A stretch of DNA of 64,000 nucleotides from Stieleria varia (GTDB lineage: Bacteria; Planctomycetota; Planctomycetia; Pirellulales; Pirellulaceae), in NCBI RefSeq assembly GCF_038443385.1, contig NZ_CP151726.1:2046001-2110000 (forward strand), written 5' to 3'. Shown piece after piece: positions 56,313 to 63,935 of this stretch. Position 1 is the stretch's first letter; every line of letters begins with the position of its first letter. The translations under genes and the position numbers were made by a program. The notes under the pieces were generated by a model. The model was not told the origin of the DNA. It saw only the letters and a program-made list of their open reading frames with translations, and made no database searches.

Positions 56313-57107
56313 GTGAGCGAACCGTCGTCAAAATCATCGTCAAGTTCATCGTCAAGTTCATCGACCGAACAAAGAACAGGCCGGCTGTTTCTGCTGCAGT
56401 CGTTCGAGGGCGGCGAGAACATGGCGATCGATCAAGCGATCCTCGACGACGTCACGATCAACCAGATTCCGACCCTGCGATTCTACGACTGGAATCAACC
56501 GACGCTTTCGTTGGGTTACTTTCAGTCGTATGAGCTACCCGGCGAGCGTTTCGCGGAGGTCGCCAAAGTCCGCCGCAGTACCGGCGGTGGCGCAATCTTG
56601 CATGATCATGAATTGACCTACTCACTTGCCATGCCGATGCCCGGAAATCAAACCGGCGCTCGGAGTGAACTTTATCGCGATGTCCACGCGAGCATCGCCG
56701 GCATCCTCGCCGAGCACGGAGTCGCGGCGCATCCGTTTCGAGACGACCCCAAGCCGTTCGGATCCGACAAAGCGTTCTTGTGCTTCCAACGCCGAACCGA
56801 CGAAGATCTCGTCGTCAGCGGCTACAAGATCCTTGGCAGCGCCCAACGCAGAACCAAGACCGCGGTCCTGCAGCACGGCAGCCTGCTGCTCAAAGCCAGC
56901 CGATGGGCTCCCGAGTTGCCCGGCATCCACGACCTGACATCTGCCAGTCTCTCGGCAAAGGAGATCGCCGACGAATTTGCACAGGCTTTCGCGGAGTTGC
57001 ACAACATCCACTGGCAAAAGTCTCAGGTGCCCGATGAGCTCAAGCAAAAAGCCCAGCCCATCCGCACCGAGCGATTCGATTCAGATTCCTGGTGGCACCG
57101 TCACTGA
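56313..57107 (+). CDS. Lipoate/octanoate-protein transferase family (LplA/LipM-like)
   Basis: A GTG at 56313 gives 264 residues, with a Ser-rich N-terminus made by a 12-bp tandem (TCATCGTCAAGT). The catalytic fold starts at RLFLLQSFEGGENMAIDQAI. RRSTGGGAILHDHELTYSLA is the RxTGGGA(V/I)xH signature of the lipoate/octanoate transferase family, and GYKILGSAQRRTKTAVLQHG carries the acyl-binding lysine. In this operon it most likely lipoylates GcvH. LipM- versus LplA-type activity cannot be decided by eye. Confidence 0.87.
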   Translation: MSEPSSKSSSSSSSSSSTEQRTGRLFLLQSFEGGENMAIDQAILDDVTINQIPTLRFYDWNQPTLSLGYFQSYELPGERFAEVAKVRRSTGGGAILHDHELTYSLAMPMPGNQTGARSELYRDVHASIAGILAEHGVAAHPFRDDPKPFGSDKAFLCFQRRTDEDLVVSGYKILGSAQRRTKTAVLQHGSLLLKASRWAPELPGIHDLTSASLSAKEIADEFAQAFAELHNIHWQKSQVPDELKQKAQPIRTERFDSDSWWHRH

Positions 57108-57534
57108 CGAAAAGGCTTCCGTCGGTCATGCTGTGCATGACGAAATACGTTCCGCCCGACTTCACCCATGGTGGTTTGAATTGGGAAAACGCTGCAAGTG
57201 ATCGCCCGACGAGACTGGTTTGCGTTTCGCGGATGTAGTCATGTAGCGCAAGACCACGAAGTGGTCAGAGATGGTAGTTGGCATATCAGCCGCCACGCGA
57301 TAGCGTCCGGTTCTCACGTCTCTACTCGAAATCCAGACCCTATCGCGCAGTGGCTGTTGAATCATCCGTGTTCACCGGCTTGCGTTGCACTGCATTTTCT
57401 TGCCAAGAGTTAGCCTGCGTTCCCCCGGTCGTCTTCTACTCTCGATTTGTCGCAAATCGGATTCCGCACGCGAAGACGCTAAGACGCGAAGAATATGATT
57501 CCGACCTCAGCTTAGCGCCTTAGCGCCTTCGACG
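57108..57534. other. Gene-free region with degenerate dispersed repeats
   Basis: No gene is supported. It holds family-5 repeat (about 57125-57176, GTCATGCTGTGCATGACGAA), a degenerate family-4 copy (57277-57370, CATATCAGCCGCCACGCGAT) whose right arm has decayed, and a tandem CTTAGCGCCTTAGCGCCTTC near 57511-57530. The region is the junction between the core glycine operon and the accessory block. Confidence 0.6.
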
Positions 57535-58120
57535 GGAAGGGCTTCGCCGGGGTCAGGCTTTGCATTGGGTTTTCAGTTGCAGTTTGTCCTCAATCGATGC
57601 TGCCCGTCGTCGTCACGACGGCGACTCGGCATGTCGTCGCTCGGCTCGGCGGGACGCGATTGGGGACAGGGCACTCTGTCGCCGTAAGGGGCCGAGTGCT
57701 CCGTCCCCTCTGGCGATTAAGAAGCACCGTCTGATAGTGCGGGCCATCACGCGAGCGATCGTGGCTTCAGTGGGACCGAAGACCTCCACGCCAACAAGTC
57801 GAGTCATGGCTTGCTCCCAAGGTGACGAGAATGAAATGAGAAGATCGGCTCTACCACTCCAGCACTGTCAGTCAGCCCAGGAAAAGTGCTCTGTCCCCAC
57901 TGGCCCTTTGGGCGACGAGACCTGGGTGGAGTCGACTGCGAGGAAGTTCGATCTCGAATCGACGATGCGCCCCCAAGGCCGTCAACGAAAGTGATCACGC
58001 CCCTCCTGATCTTTACCCATTCTTCCAATTCGGTGTCCGACATCTTTTCTCTGACAAACGGCTGTTGAATCTAAAGCCGCCGAAAACCCAATGCAAGGCC
58101 GGACCCCAGCGAAGCTCTCC
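57535..58120. mobile_element. TIR-bounded non-autonomous element, copy 1
   Basis: The left end (57535-57574) and right end (58082-58120) are inverted repeats, matching at 35 of 40 positions by eye. The inner 15 bp (TGCATTGGGTTTTC and its complement) match perfectly. No complete transposase lies inside. The element sits 23 bp downstream of the immunity-like gene stop at 58144. A ~99% identical copy is at 58847-59433. No target-site duplication was apparent. Confidence 0.75.
57662..57898 (-). pseudogene. Internally deleted Y1/REP-type transposon, nested in copy 1
   Basis: On the minus strand it starts with GGGGACAGAGCACT (57898-57885), then an ATG at 57807. The first ~31 codons, MTRLVGVEVFGPTEATIARV + MARTIRRCFLI, match MARLARAEVFDPNEVAFAHV + IARTVRRCFLF of the full transposase at 61559. 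The homology breaks off near 57715, and a hairpin GGGGACAGGGCACT / AGTGCTCCGTCCCC (57662-57708) ends it. So both transposon ends and the 5' end of the gene remain, with the rest lost. The second copy is at 58974-59210. Confidence 0.8.
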
Positions 58121-58143
58121 CTTGACGTTTCAATGAACTACCT

Positions 58144-58761
58144 CTATTTGCGGAGTTGCTTACGTGCAAATGCGACCTTCTTGATTTCCAAAGCTGTCTT
58201 TCGCTCATCCGGGATCAGCGACATTTGGACGATGAAATCAGTAAATCGCTTTTCCCGAAATGCCTCGGAAGCTTTCGTGCGATAAATACTGTCATTGTGA
58301 TCGTTGATTTGCTTTCTCCACTTTCGATTACATTCATCAGAGCATGATACTACCAATGCTTTCAAGGAATCTCTATCGAGCAAAAACTTTGCCGCATATT
58401 GCACAAAGACGATGTCACGCACATTCTCATAGGAACGACGCATCTCATTCTCGTCCGCGTATCGCCAATTCAGAAAGTAGTTCTTGAGATCGGAAGCTTC
58501 GACCGGGACTGTGCATTGAATATCAACTTGACGATCTCGTTCGATTGGACTTAACTCCGGGAGAGGGCCGATGCCTACGTGTGGACAGTAATTCGGCGAT
58601 TCCTCTACTAAATAGCAGAATTCAACAAACCAACTGCTGGTGGAATAACGAACGACATTCGACACAGTCTTGGCCTCCTCAACCACTCCACCGTAATGCA
58701 ATAAGACTTCTCCAAAGACCTCATCGATTACCTTGCGAAAGTACTGATTCACCCGCATCAT
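58144..58761 (-). CDS. Putative immunity protein 2 (orphan, paired with a toxin remnant)
   Basis: The 205-residue cytoplasmic protein lacks signal or membrane segments. Its first ~145 residues resemble immunity protein 1 at matching points (DEVFGE/TDVFGD, WFVE, VGIGP/VEIGP, DRQVDI/NRQVNI) but differ elsewhere. The last ~60 residues, from WRKQINDHNDSIYRTKASEA, are identical. The start ATG overlaps the TGA of a truncated toxin tail. The immunity role is inferred only from this placement; no family name was recognised. Confidence 0.62.
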   Translation of the reverse strand: MMRVNQYFRKVIDEVFGEVLLHYGGVVEEAKTVSNVVRYSTSSWFVEFCYLVEESPNYCPHVGIGPLPELSPIERDRQVDIQCTVPVEASDLKNYFLNWRYADENEMRRSYENVRDIVFVQYAAKFLLDRDSLKALVVSCSDECNRKWRKQINDHNDSIYRTKASEAFREKRFTDFIVQMSLIPDERKTALEIKKVAFARKQLRK

Positions 58762-58846
58762 TGATTACCTAAGATCTGGATTATCTCTTCGTTTAACACC
58801 GTTTCGACAGGAATTCCCCGTTCCTGTAGTCGACCTAGCTCGGTGC
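58758..58846 (-). pseudogene. C-terminal remnant of a second HINT toxin
   Basis: Upstream of the immunity-2 ATG the minus strand encodes RTELGRLQERGIPVETVLNE + EIIQILGNQ then TGA. It aligns with the last 25 residues of the toxin at 60077 (MNRLRERGIPVEEVPQDEIL + NVIGR). The fragment is cut exactly at the left end of element copy 2. It is too short to appear as an ORF and cannot be active. It shows that immunity 2 once sat behind a full toxin gene. Confidence 0.85.
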
Positions 58847-59433
58847 GGAAGGGCTTCGCCGGGGTCAGGCTTTGCATTGGGTTTTCAGTTGCAGTTTGTC
58901 CTCAATCGATGCTGCCCGTCGTCGTCACGACGGCGACTCGGCATGTCGTCGCTCGGCTCGGCGGGACGCGATTGGGGACAGGGCACTCTGTCGCCGTAAG
59001 GGGCCGAGTGCTCCGTCCCCTCTGGCGATTAAGAAGCACCGTCTGATAGTGCGGGCCATCACGCGAGCGATCGTGGCTTCAGTGGGACCGAAGACCTCCA
59101 CGCCAACAAGTCGAGTCATGGCTTGTCCCCAAGGTGACGAGAATGAAATGAGAAGATCGGCTCTACCACTCCAGCACTGTCAGTCAGCCCAGGAAAAGTG
59201 CTCTGTCCCCACTGGCCCTTTGGGCGACGAGACCTGGGTGGAGTCGACTGCGAGGAAGTTCGATCTCGAATCGACGATGCGCCCCCAAGGCCGTCAACGA
59301 AAGTGATCACGCCCCTCCTGATCTTTACCCATTCTTTCAATTCGGTGTCCGACATCTTTTCTCTGACAAACGGCTGTTGAATCTAAAGCCGCCGAAAACC
59401 CAATGCAAGGCCTGATCCCAGCGAAGCTCTCCC
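58847..59433. mobile_element. TIR-bounded non-autonomous element, copy 2
   Basis: Same structure as copy 1, offset by exactly 1312 bp. Its left end cuts the toxin remnant; its right end stops 22 bp after the immunity-1 stop. Only about four single-base differences from copy 1 were noticed inside the element. It contains the second internally deleted Y1-type transposon (58974-59210). Confidence 0.75.
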
Positions 59434-59632
59434 TTGACGTTTCAATGAACTACCTCTATTTGCGGAGTTGCTTACGTGCAAATGCGACCTTCTTGATTTC
59501 CAAAGCTGTCTTTCGCTCATCCGGGATCAGCGACATTTGGACGATGAAATCAGTAAATCGCTTTTCCCGAAATGCCTCGGAAGCTTTCGTGCGATAAATA
59601 CTGTCATTATGATCGTTGATTTGTTTTCTCCA
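58847..59632. repeat. 786-bp direct repeat of 57535-58320
   Basis: The repeat comprises the 587-bp element plus the C-terminal ~59 codons of the immunity genes. I counted roughly six differences in 786 bp. Identity stops abruptly at the left end of the element and inside the immunity gene at about 58320/59632. Confidence 0.9.
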
Positions 59633-60070
59633 TTCTGCGTTTACCTGTTCAGAACGCCTACGTACGATTTCCACTAACTGTTGTCCATCCAGCAATACAG
59701 GAACGGCGTAGGGCAAGAACACTTCATCACGCACTCGCGTCATGGAAACTCTCATCTCCGATTCATTGGCATACTGCCAACGGGGACCGTATACGCGTAG
59801 CTCTGAAAACTGCTCTGGAACGGTGAACAAAATATTGACCTGTCGATTGCGGTCCATGACGTCCAAGAATGGGAACGGTCCAATCTCAACGCGTGGCCAG
59901 TATTGAGGGTAGTCTTCCCATAAAAACAGCACCTCGACAAACCATGTCGCCGATCGAAACAAAACGGAACAGCGGCGTTCATGCGATGTATCACGCAATG
60001 CTCCGTGCTGGAGCAAACAGTCTCCAAAAACGTCCGTTACTACACGGGGAAAATAACTGCCGATCCTCAT
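59456..60070 (-). CDS. Putative immunity protein 1
   Basis: The 204-residue protein is a soluble protein encoded 6 bp downstream of the HINT toxin gene, the classic position for a cognate immunity gene. Its N-terminal part contains WFVEVLFLWEDYPQYWPRVE and a conserved DRNRQVNILFTVPEQ, its C-terminal ~60 residues are the same as in immunity 2. That the N-terminal part varies while the C-terminus is fixed would fit toxin-specific binding in the N-terminal domain. The immunity function is inferred from context. Confidence 0.66.
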   Translation of the reverse strand: MRIGSYFPRVVTDVFGDCLLQHGALRDTSHERRCSVLFRSATWFVEVLFLWEDYPQYWPRVEIGPFPFLDVMDRNRQVNILFTVPEQFSELRVYGPRWQYANESEMRVSMTRVRDEVFLPYAVPVLLDGQQLVEIVRRRSEQVNAEWRKQINDHNDSIYRTKASEAFREKRFTDFIVQMSLIPDERKTALEIKKVAFARKQLRK

Positions 60071-60076
60071 AAATCT

Positions 60077-60853
60077 CTATCTACCAATGACATTAAGAAT
60101 TTCGTCTTGCGGCACTTCCTCAACAGGAATTCCGCGTTCTCTTAAGCGATTCATTTCCGCGATGAGGAGGTCAAGCTTTCTATTTCGGCCATCAGGCCCC
60201 AAACTACGAAATCGGTCTCCCTCCCGAATGCGCTCGCGCAAGTTTCCGTCATTCAGTTTGTACCTTTCACGAGAAGAAAGTTTCTCCCAATCCGTCTCCG
60301 TCATTCCATTCTCGATGGTCCGAGCCCCGGTAGCCTTAGCAAATGGCACTACTCTTGAATATTGACCATTTCCGATGATGGTTGTCTGTTCAGAACCTAC
60401 ACTCGTGGTGCCGCAGTCATTGTGCACCAACAACCCATCCTCTGTCACCCGGAAGACGTGTTGGCCTTGGATTTCCAGGTTGAAGACGGCTTGGCTGTGG
60501 CCGGTGGAGTGGATGGCGGCGACGTTGGTTTCGCCACTGAGAGTGGCAACGGTTTCTCCGGGGAACAACTCGCCTGCTGGGACGTAGCTCTGACGATCCA
60601 CGCTGTAGATCGGGTGGATCGCCGTCACGCCGATCGGCTCCGCCTGACCGGCCAATCGCAACTCCATCACTTCGCCGCTGCTGTGCAGGAAGCGGCCTGT
60701 GACGAGGGAACCGTTGCCGCCAGAGACCGACGGACAGGGTTCGATACCCAGCACCTGTGCCGAACCTTCGATCCCCATCTCCGAGAGCGTCAGCGTGATG
60801 GTTTCACCCACCGCCGCCCGTTGAGCTTCGATCCATTCGAGCGGACGCAGCAA
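60077..60853 (-). CDS. Truncated polymorphic toxin: HINT domain plus C-terminal toxin tip
   Basis: A TTG at 60853 gives 258 residues; the frame extends 13 codons further (RPYKPDGGTLRVE) before a TAG at 60894-60896. Residues 1-145 are the second half of a pretoxin-HINT domain: EPIGVTAIHPIYSVDRQSYV, ELFPGETVATLSGE, VFNLEIQGQHVFRV and LLVHND with the final HN. The first half of HINT, with its catalytic Cys, and any RHS or secretion part are missing. Residues 147-258 would be the toxin tip, Arg/Glu-rich, of unknown activity. It likely works only after recombination with a full-length gene, or is inactive. Confidence 0.78.
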   Translation of the reverse strand: MLRPLEWIEAQRAAVGETITLTLSEMGIEGSAQVLGIEPCPSVSGGNGSLVTGRFLHSSGEVMELRLAGQAEPIGVTAIHPIYSVDRQSYVPAGELFPGETVATLSGETNVAAIHSTGHSQAVFNLEIQGQHVFRVTEDGLLVHNDCGTTSVGSEQTTIIGNGQYSRVVPFAKATGARTIENGMTETDWEKLSSRERYKLNDGNLRERIREGDRFRSLGPDGRNRKLDLLIAEMNRLRERGIPVEEVPQDEILNVIGR

Positions 60854-61464
60854 CTCAACGCGAAGCGTCCCGCCGTCCGGTTTGTATGGTCTCTACGACG
60901 AAACCGTCGTCATAAGCTGATACGGATTTGTATCATTCGCTCGATGGCTGAACGTCGGCAAACGATTGGAAACAGGTAACAGTGAAGTGATCAGCCACGA
61001 AAATCGCAAAGAGACACAAAAAGTACTGCGACCGCTTGATGATTGCCAAATTGAAATTCTTTCACATCAGCGAAATCGACCCACGTTTTTCGTGTGCTTC
61101 GTGCACTTCGTGGGCACAAAATGAACAAACAATGTCCCGTGCGTTTATCCCGCAGCAAGACCAGCAGCACGACAGATTACAATACCCTCTGTGTCCTCCG
61201 TGATCTCTGTGGCTAGGTCGTCGCGAGCGCGGTTCCGCACGGCATACGGCTGCAGCTTTCACCATCTAAACATTTCCGAGATAGGTTTTGCCACAAAGCA
61301 TACTGAGTTGATTGCAAGGCAGCGAATGGTTTATGGGCCGCACCAAAGTTGAGCCGGAAATCTGCCTAATCAACCGAAAAGGCTCCTGACCCATATGTCT
61401 CGCTCAAATCATCTTCCTGGCGAACTCAAGACGTCTCAATTCTAAATTGGGGAGATGAACTTCC
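60854..61464. other. Gene-free region between toxin and transposon
   Basis: Apart from the in-frame extension to 60893, no supportable gene is seen. It contains stretches typical of degenerate intergenic DNA (TTCGTGTGCTTCGTGCACTT; CTCTGTGTCCTCCGTGATCT). The missing 5' part of the toxin gene was not found here. Confidence 0.5.
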
Positions 61465-62855
61465 GGGGACACAGCACTTTATCGAGGGTTGACGGTTCCA
61501 CCTCAGGTGATAGAAAGATAAGCCTCATCTAATACTCATCGCTTTGGGGGCTCACACCATGGCACGACTCGCTCGCGCGGAGGTCTTCGATCCCAACGAA
61601 GTCGCCTTCGCACACGTGATCGCTCGCACCGTCAGACGGTGCTTTTTGTTCGGAGACGATCCCGCCTCGGGGAAAAACTTCGACCATCGCAAGATCTGGA
61701 TCGAACAATACCTCCAGCATTTCGCTGCATGCTTTGGGATCGACCTGATCTGCTTCGCGATTCTTTCAAATCATTACCACCTCATCCTCAGATCACGCCC
61801 GGACGTCGTCGAAAATTGGGATGACACGGAAGTCGCCCGGCGATGGTTGATGCTGTGCCCCCATCGCAAGGATGCCGACGGTAATCCCTGTCAGCCCTCC
61901 AAGCCCGAGCTCGACGCGATTCGCAACTGCCCGGTCAAACTGGCGGATATCCGCTCACGATTGAGCAATATCTCGTGGTGGATGCGATTGCTGAACCAAC
62001 GGGTCGCTCAACGGGCCAATGCCGAAGACGAGGAGATGGGGCGGTTCTTCCAAGATCGATACAAAGCCGTTCGACTGATCGATGAATCTGCGGTGCTGGC
62101 CTGTGCGGCTTACGTGGACCTCAATCCGATCCGGGCCGCGATGGCCGAGACGATCGAGCAAAGCGATCACACATCGGCACAACGTCGAATCGAAACTCAC
62201 ACGCAACGACTTGTCGAAAGCCACAACGATGGACTGCGGCATGACGATTCGTTTCTCTCACCTGTGGAGAACGACGAAGCGGACGGCGAGACCGGTCCGG
62301 TGCCAAGTCAATCCGGCAAACGCTGCAGCGACAAGGGATTCCTGTGGTTCTCGCTAGAGCGATACCTTGAACTGCTGGACTGGACGGCTCGCGAAATCGC
62401 AGAAGGCAAACGCGGCCAGACACCGCAGCATCTCGCCCCCATCCTTCAGAGACTTGGTTTGGAGTCCTCGGTCTGGTGTGAGCTGGTAGCGGACTTTGGC
62501 AAACTCTTCAAAACGGTCGCCGGCAATCCGTGTGCGGTGGACGAGTATCGCAGTTGCCAAACCCAACGTCGCTTCCGTCTGCCCCGCCGGATCCGCGATC
62601 TGATCCCAACGGGCTAAAAGCTTCCCGCGATCAGCACCTTTTCTAAGTCGTTCTCTACAGCGACGCCGCTAGCGTTCTGGGCATCAGTTGCACCCTTCGC
62701 CCAAAACTTATGGCGAAAACGCCCATCACGTCGATCAACGCAAGCTAAGCTCCACCCGAGACCGCTCGCTATCCCAAATCACCAAATGGGACTAACCCAA
62801 CCGCCCCAGCTTAGTGCCCTGCCCCCAAGCTTACCAAGCTTAGTGCTCTGTCCCC
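61465..62855. mobile_element. Y1/REP-type transposon with GGGGACA...TGTCCCC ends
   Basis: The left end GGGGACACAGCACT (61465-61478) and right end AGTGCTCTGTCCCC (62842-62855) are inverted copies (13 of 14 match). A related right-end sequence AGTGCCCTGCCCCC lies at 62813-62826. One complete transposase gene (61559-62617) lies inside. The internally deleted copies at 57662 and 58974 share these ends and the gene start. Confidence 0.75.
61559..62617 (+). CDS. Y1 (HUH) transposase, REP-associated type
   Basis: The ATG at 61559 gives 352 residues. FAILSNHYHLILRSRP (HYH at 72-74) is the metal-binding HUH variant of Y1 transposases, and CAAYVDLNPIRAAMAE is the strongly conserved later helix of the REP-associated branch. 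The C-terminal ~150 residues are an added domain (FLWFSLERYLELLDWTAREI). Such enzymes cut and join single-stranded DNA at hairpins. It appears intact. Frame extends to a TTG at 61544; the ATG is preferred. Confidence 0.88.
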   Translation: MARLARAEVFDPNEVAFAHVIARTVRRCFLFGDDPASGKNFDHRKIWIEQYLQHFAACFGIDLICFAILSNHYHLILRSRPDVVENWDDTEVARRWLMLCPHRKDADGNPCQPSKPELDAIRNCPVKLADIRSRLSNISWWMRLLNQRVAQRANAEDEEMGRFFQDRYKAVRLIDESAVLACAAYVDLNPIRAAMAETIEQSDHTSAQRRIETHTQRLVESHNDGLRHDDSFLSPVENDEADGETGPVPSQSGKRCSDKGFLWFSLERYLELLDWTAREIAEGKRGQTPQHLAPILQRLGLESSVWCELVADFGKLFKTVAGNPCAVDEYRSCQTQRRFRLPRRIRDLIPTG

Positions 62856-62861
62856 ATACTC

Positions 62862-63266
62862 CTACTCACGCGAGTAGTAGTCACTCAGATCAATCGTTTG
62901 CCGGGGATTTTGCTCATCGGAGAGATCGATGGTGTGGCAGATCGGTTGCCACTGGACGACCAAACGGACGTCGACAGCGATGAATTTCCAATTGGTGTGC
63001 GGTGCCGCTTGATTCAGGATCCCTGTGTTTTTTGCGTTCTGCAAGACCGCGTAGACGAAGTTGGCGGCTCCGTAGTCTTCTGATTCGTAGTAGTCGCCCC
63101 AGTAGTAGCTCTCGGTGTCCCAGTACCAGTATTCGACTTGGACCTTGTAGACCTTTTTCCAAGTCGTGTACGTGTTCGACTTGGCACTCGCCTGATTCGA
63201 GAAGCAAATTGCGAAAAACGCAAATAGTCCGATCGCCGCCAACGGAGCGGTTCGTTTGTAATGCAT
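62862..63266 (-). CDS. Small secreted protein, Tyr/Trp-rich
   Basis: The ATG at 63266 follows GGGAG by 8 bp and gives 134 residues. It has a signal peptide (MHYKRTAPLAAIGLFAFFAI, cleaved near NQASA|KS). The mature part is rich in aromatics (VEYWYWDTESYYWGDYYESE) and ends DLSDYYSRE. No family was recognised. It begins right beside the transposon's right end and converges on it. Confidence 0.65.
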   Translation of the reverse strand: MHYKRTAPLAAIGLFAFFAICFSNQASAKSNTYTTWKKVYKVQVEYWYWDTESYYWGDYYESEDYGAANFVYAVLQNAKNTGILNQAAPHTNWKFIAVDVRLVVQWQPICHTIDLSDEQNPRQTIDLSDYYSRE

Positions 63267-63451
63267 CGCTATTCTCCCTGAAAACTTCGGTGGGAATCGA
63301 AATTGATAGACGCCCACTCAACGGATGCCCAAGGAGCCTTTCAAACGGACACAAAATTCAAGAAATTTCGCACGCAGATGAACGAGAGAAAGCTGACGTG
63401 CCGTGATTGCACTTGTGTCGTGCAATCGACTCGACTCCCAACTGCTTCTTC

Positions 63452-63799
63452 TCACTCAATTTTCTTTTTCGACGAATCTTTGTCTCCACTCAATGCACTG
63501 CGAGAGCGAACCTTATTCGTGGCCGATGCCAAGACCCAGATGGCCAGCAACGCCAGCGTGCCCCACGGTGCGACTAGTCGGGAGCCTTTTGCAATTCCAG
63601 ATGCTAGGACGCTGGAGCCAAGCCCGGCTGCTTCTTCCATGTTGTCTGCTCGAAGCCTGTGAGGCTGGTCAAGTACCGCCGGAATGAGCCACCAAAGTGT
63701 GCAAAAGAAGGCACCCGCAAGAACTGGGCCAAGCCAGAGTGGGGCGACGAGAAACAACCCCCATAACAACAAGATCGGATTGTCATCGCGTCGATTCAC
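63452..63799 (-). CDS. Small membrane protein, unknown
   Basis: A GTG at 63799, with GGGGGAA 6 bp upstream, gives 115 residues with two hydrophobic segments (ILLLWGLFLVAPLWLGPVLA continuing to ~40; LVAPWGTLALLAIWVLASAT) and a Lys/Ser-rich tail. Nothing more can be said on function. Confidence 0.55.
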   Translation of the reverse strand: MNRRDDNPILLLWGLFLVAPLWLGPVLAGAFFCTLWWLIPAVLDQPHRLRADNMEEAAGLGSSVLASGIAKGSRLVAPWGTLALLAIWVLASATNKVRSRSALSGDKDSSKKKIE

Positions 63800-63859
63800 T
63801 TCGTATTCCCCCGGCAGCAGTTGACAAACCTATCGGTGGCAAATTCTATCGTCCTGAAT

Positions 63860-63935
63860 TAGCCGTAGTAACCGTAGGTCATGCTGTGCATGACGAAATG
63901 CGACCCGCCGAACTTCACGCGTGGTGGCCAAGGTT
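63860..63935. repeat. Dispersed repeat, family 5
   Basis: GTCATGCTGTGCATGACGAA followed by ATGCGACCCGCCGAACTTCA then CGCGTGGTGG matches 57125-57176 (GTCATGCTGTGCATGACGAA, ATACGTTCCGCCCGACTTCA). The core TCATGCTGTGCATGA is an imperfect palindrome. Confidence 0.65.

Noticed and set aside
57560..57994. Plus-strand ORF of 144 codons in both element copies (57560 and 58872)
   Set aside because: It is antisense to the transposase relic and TIR sequence; its conservation between copies is due to DNA duplication, not coding.
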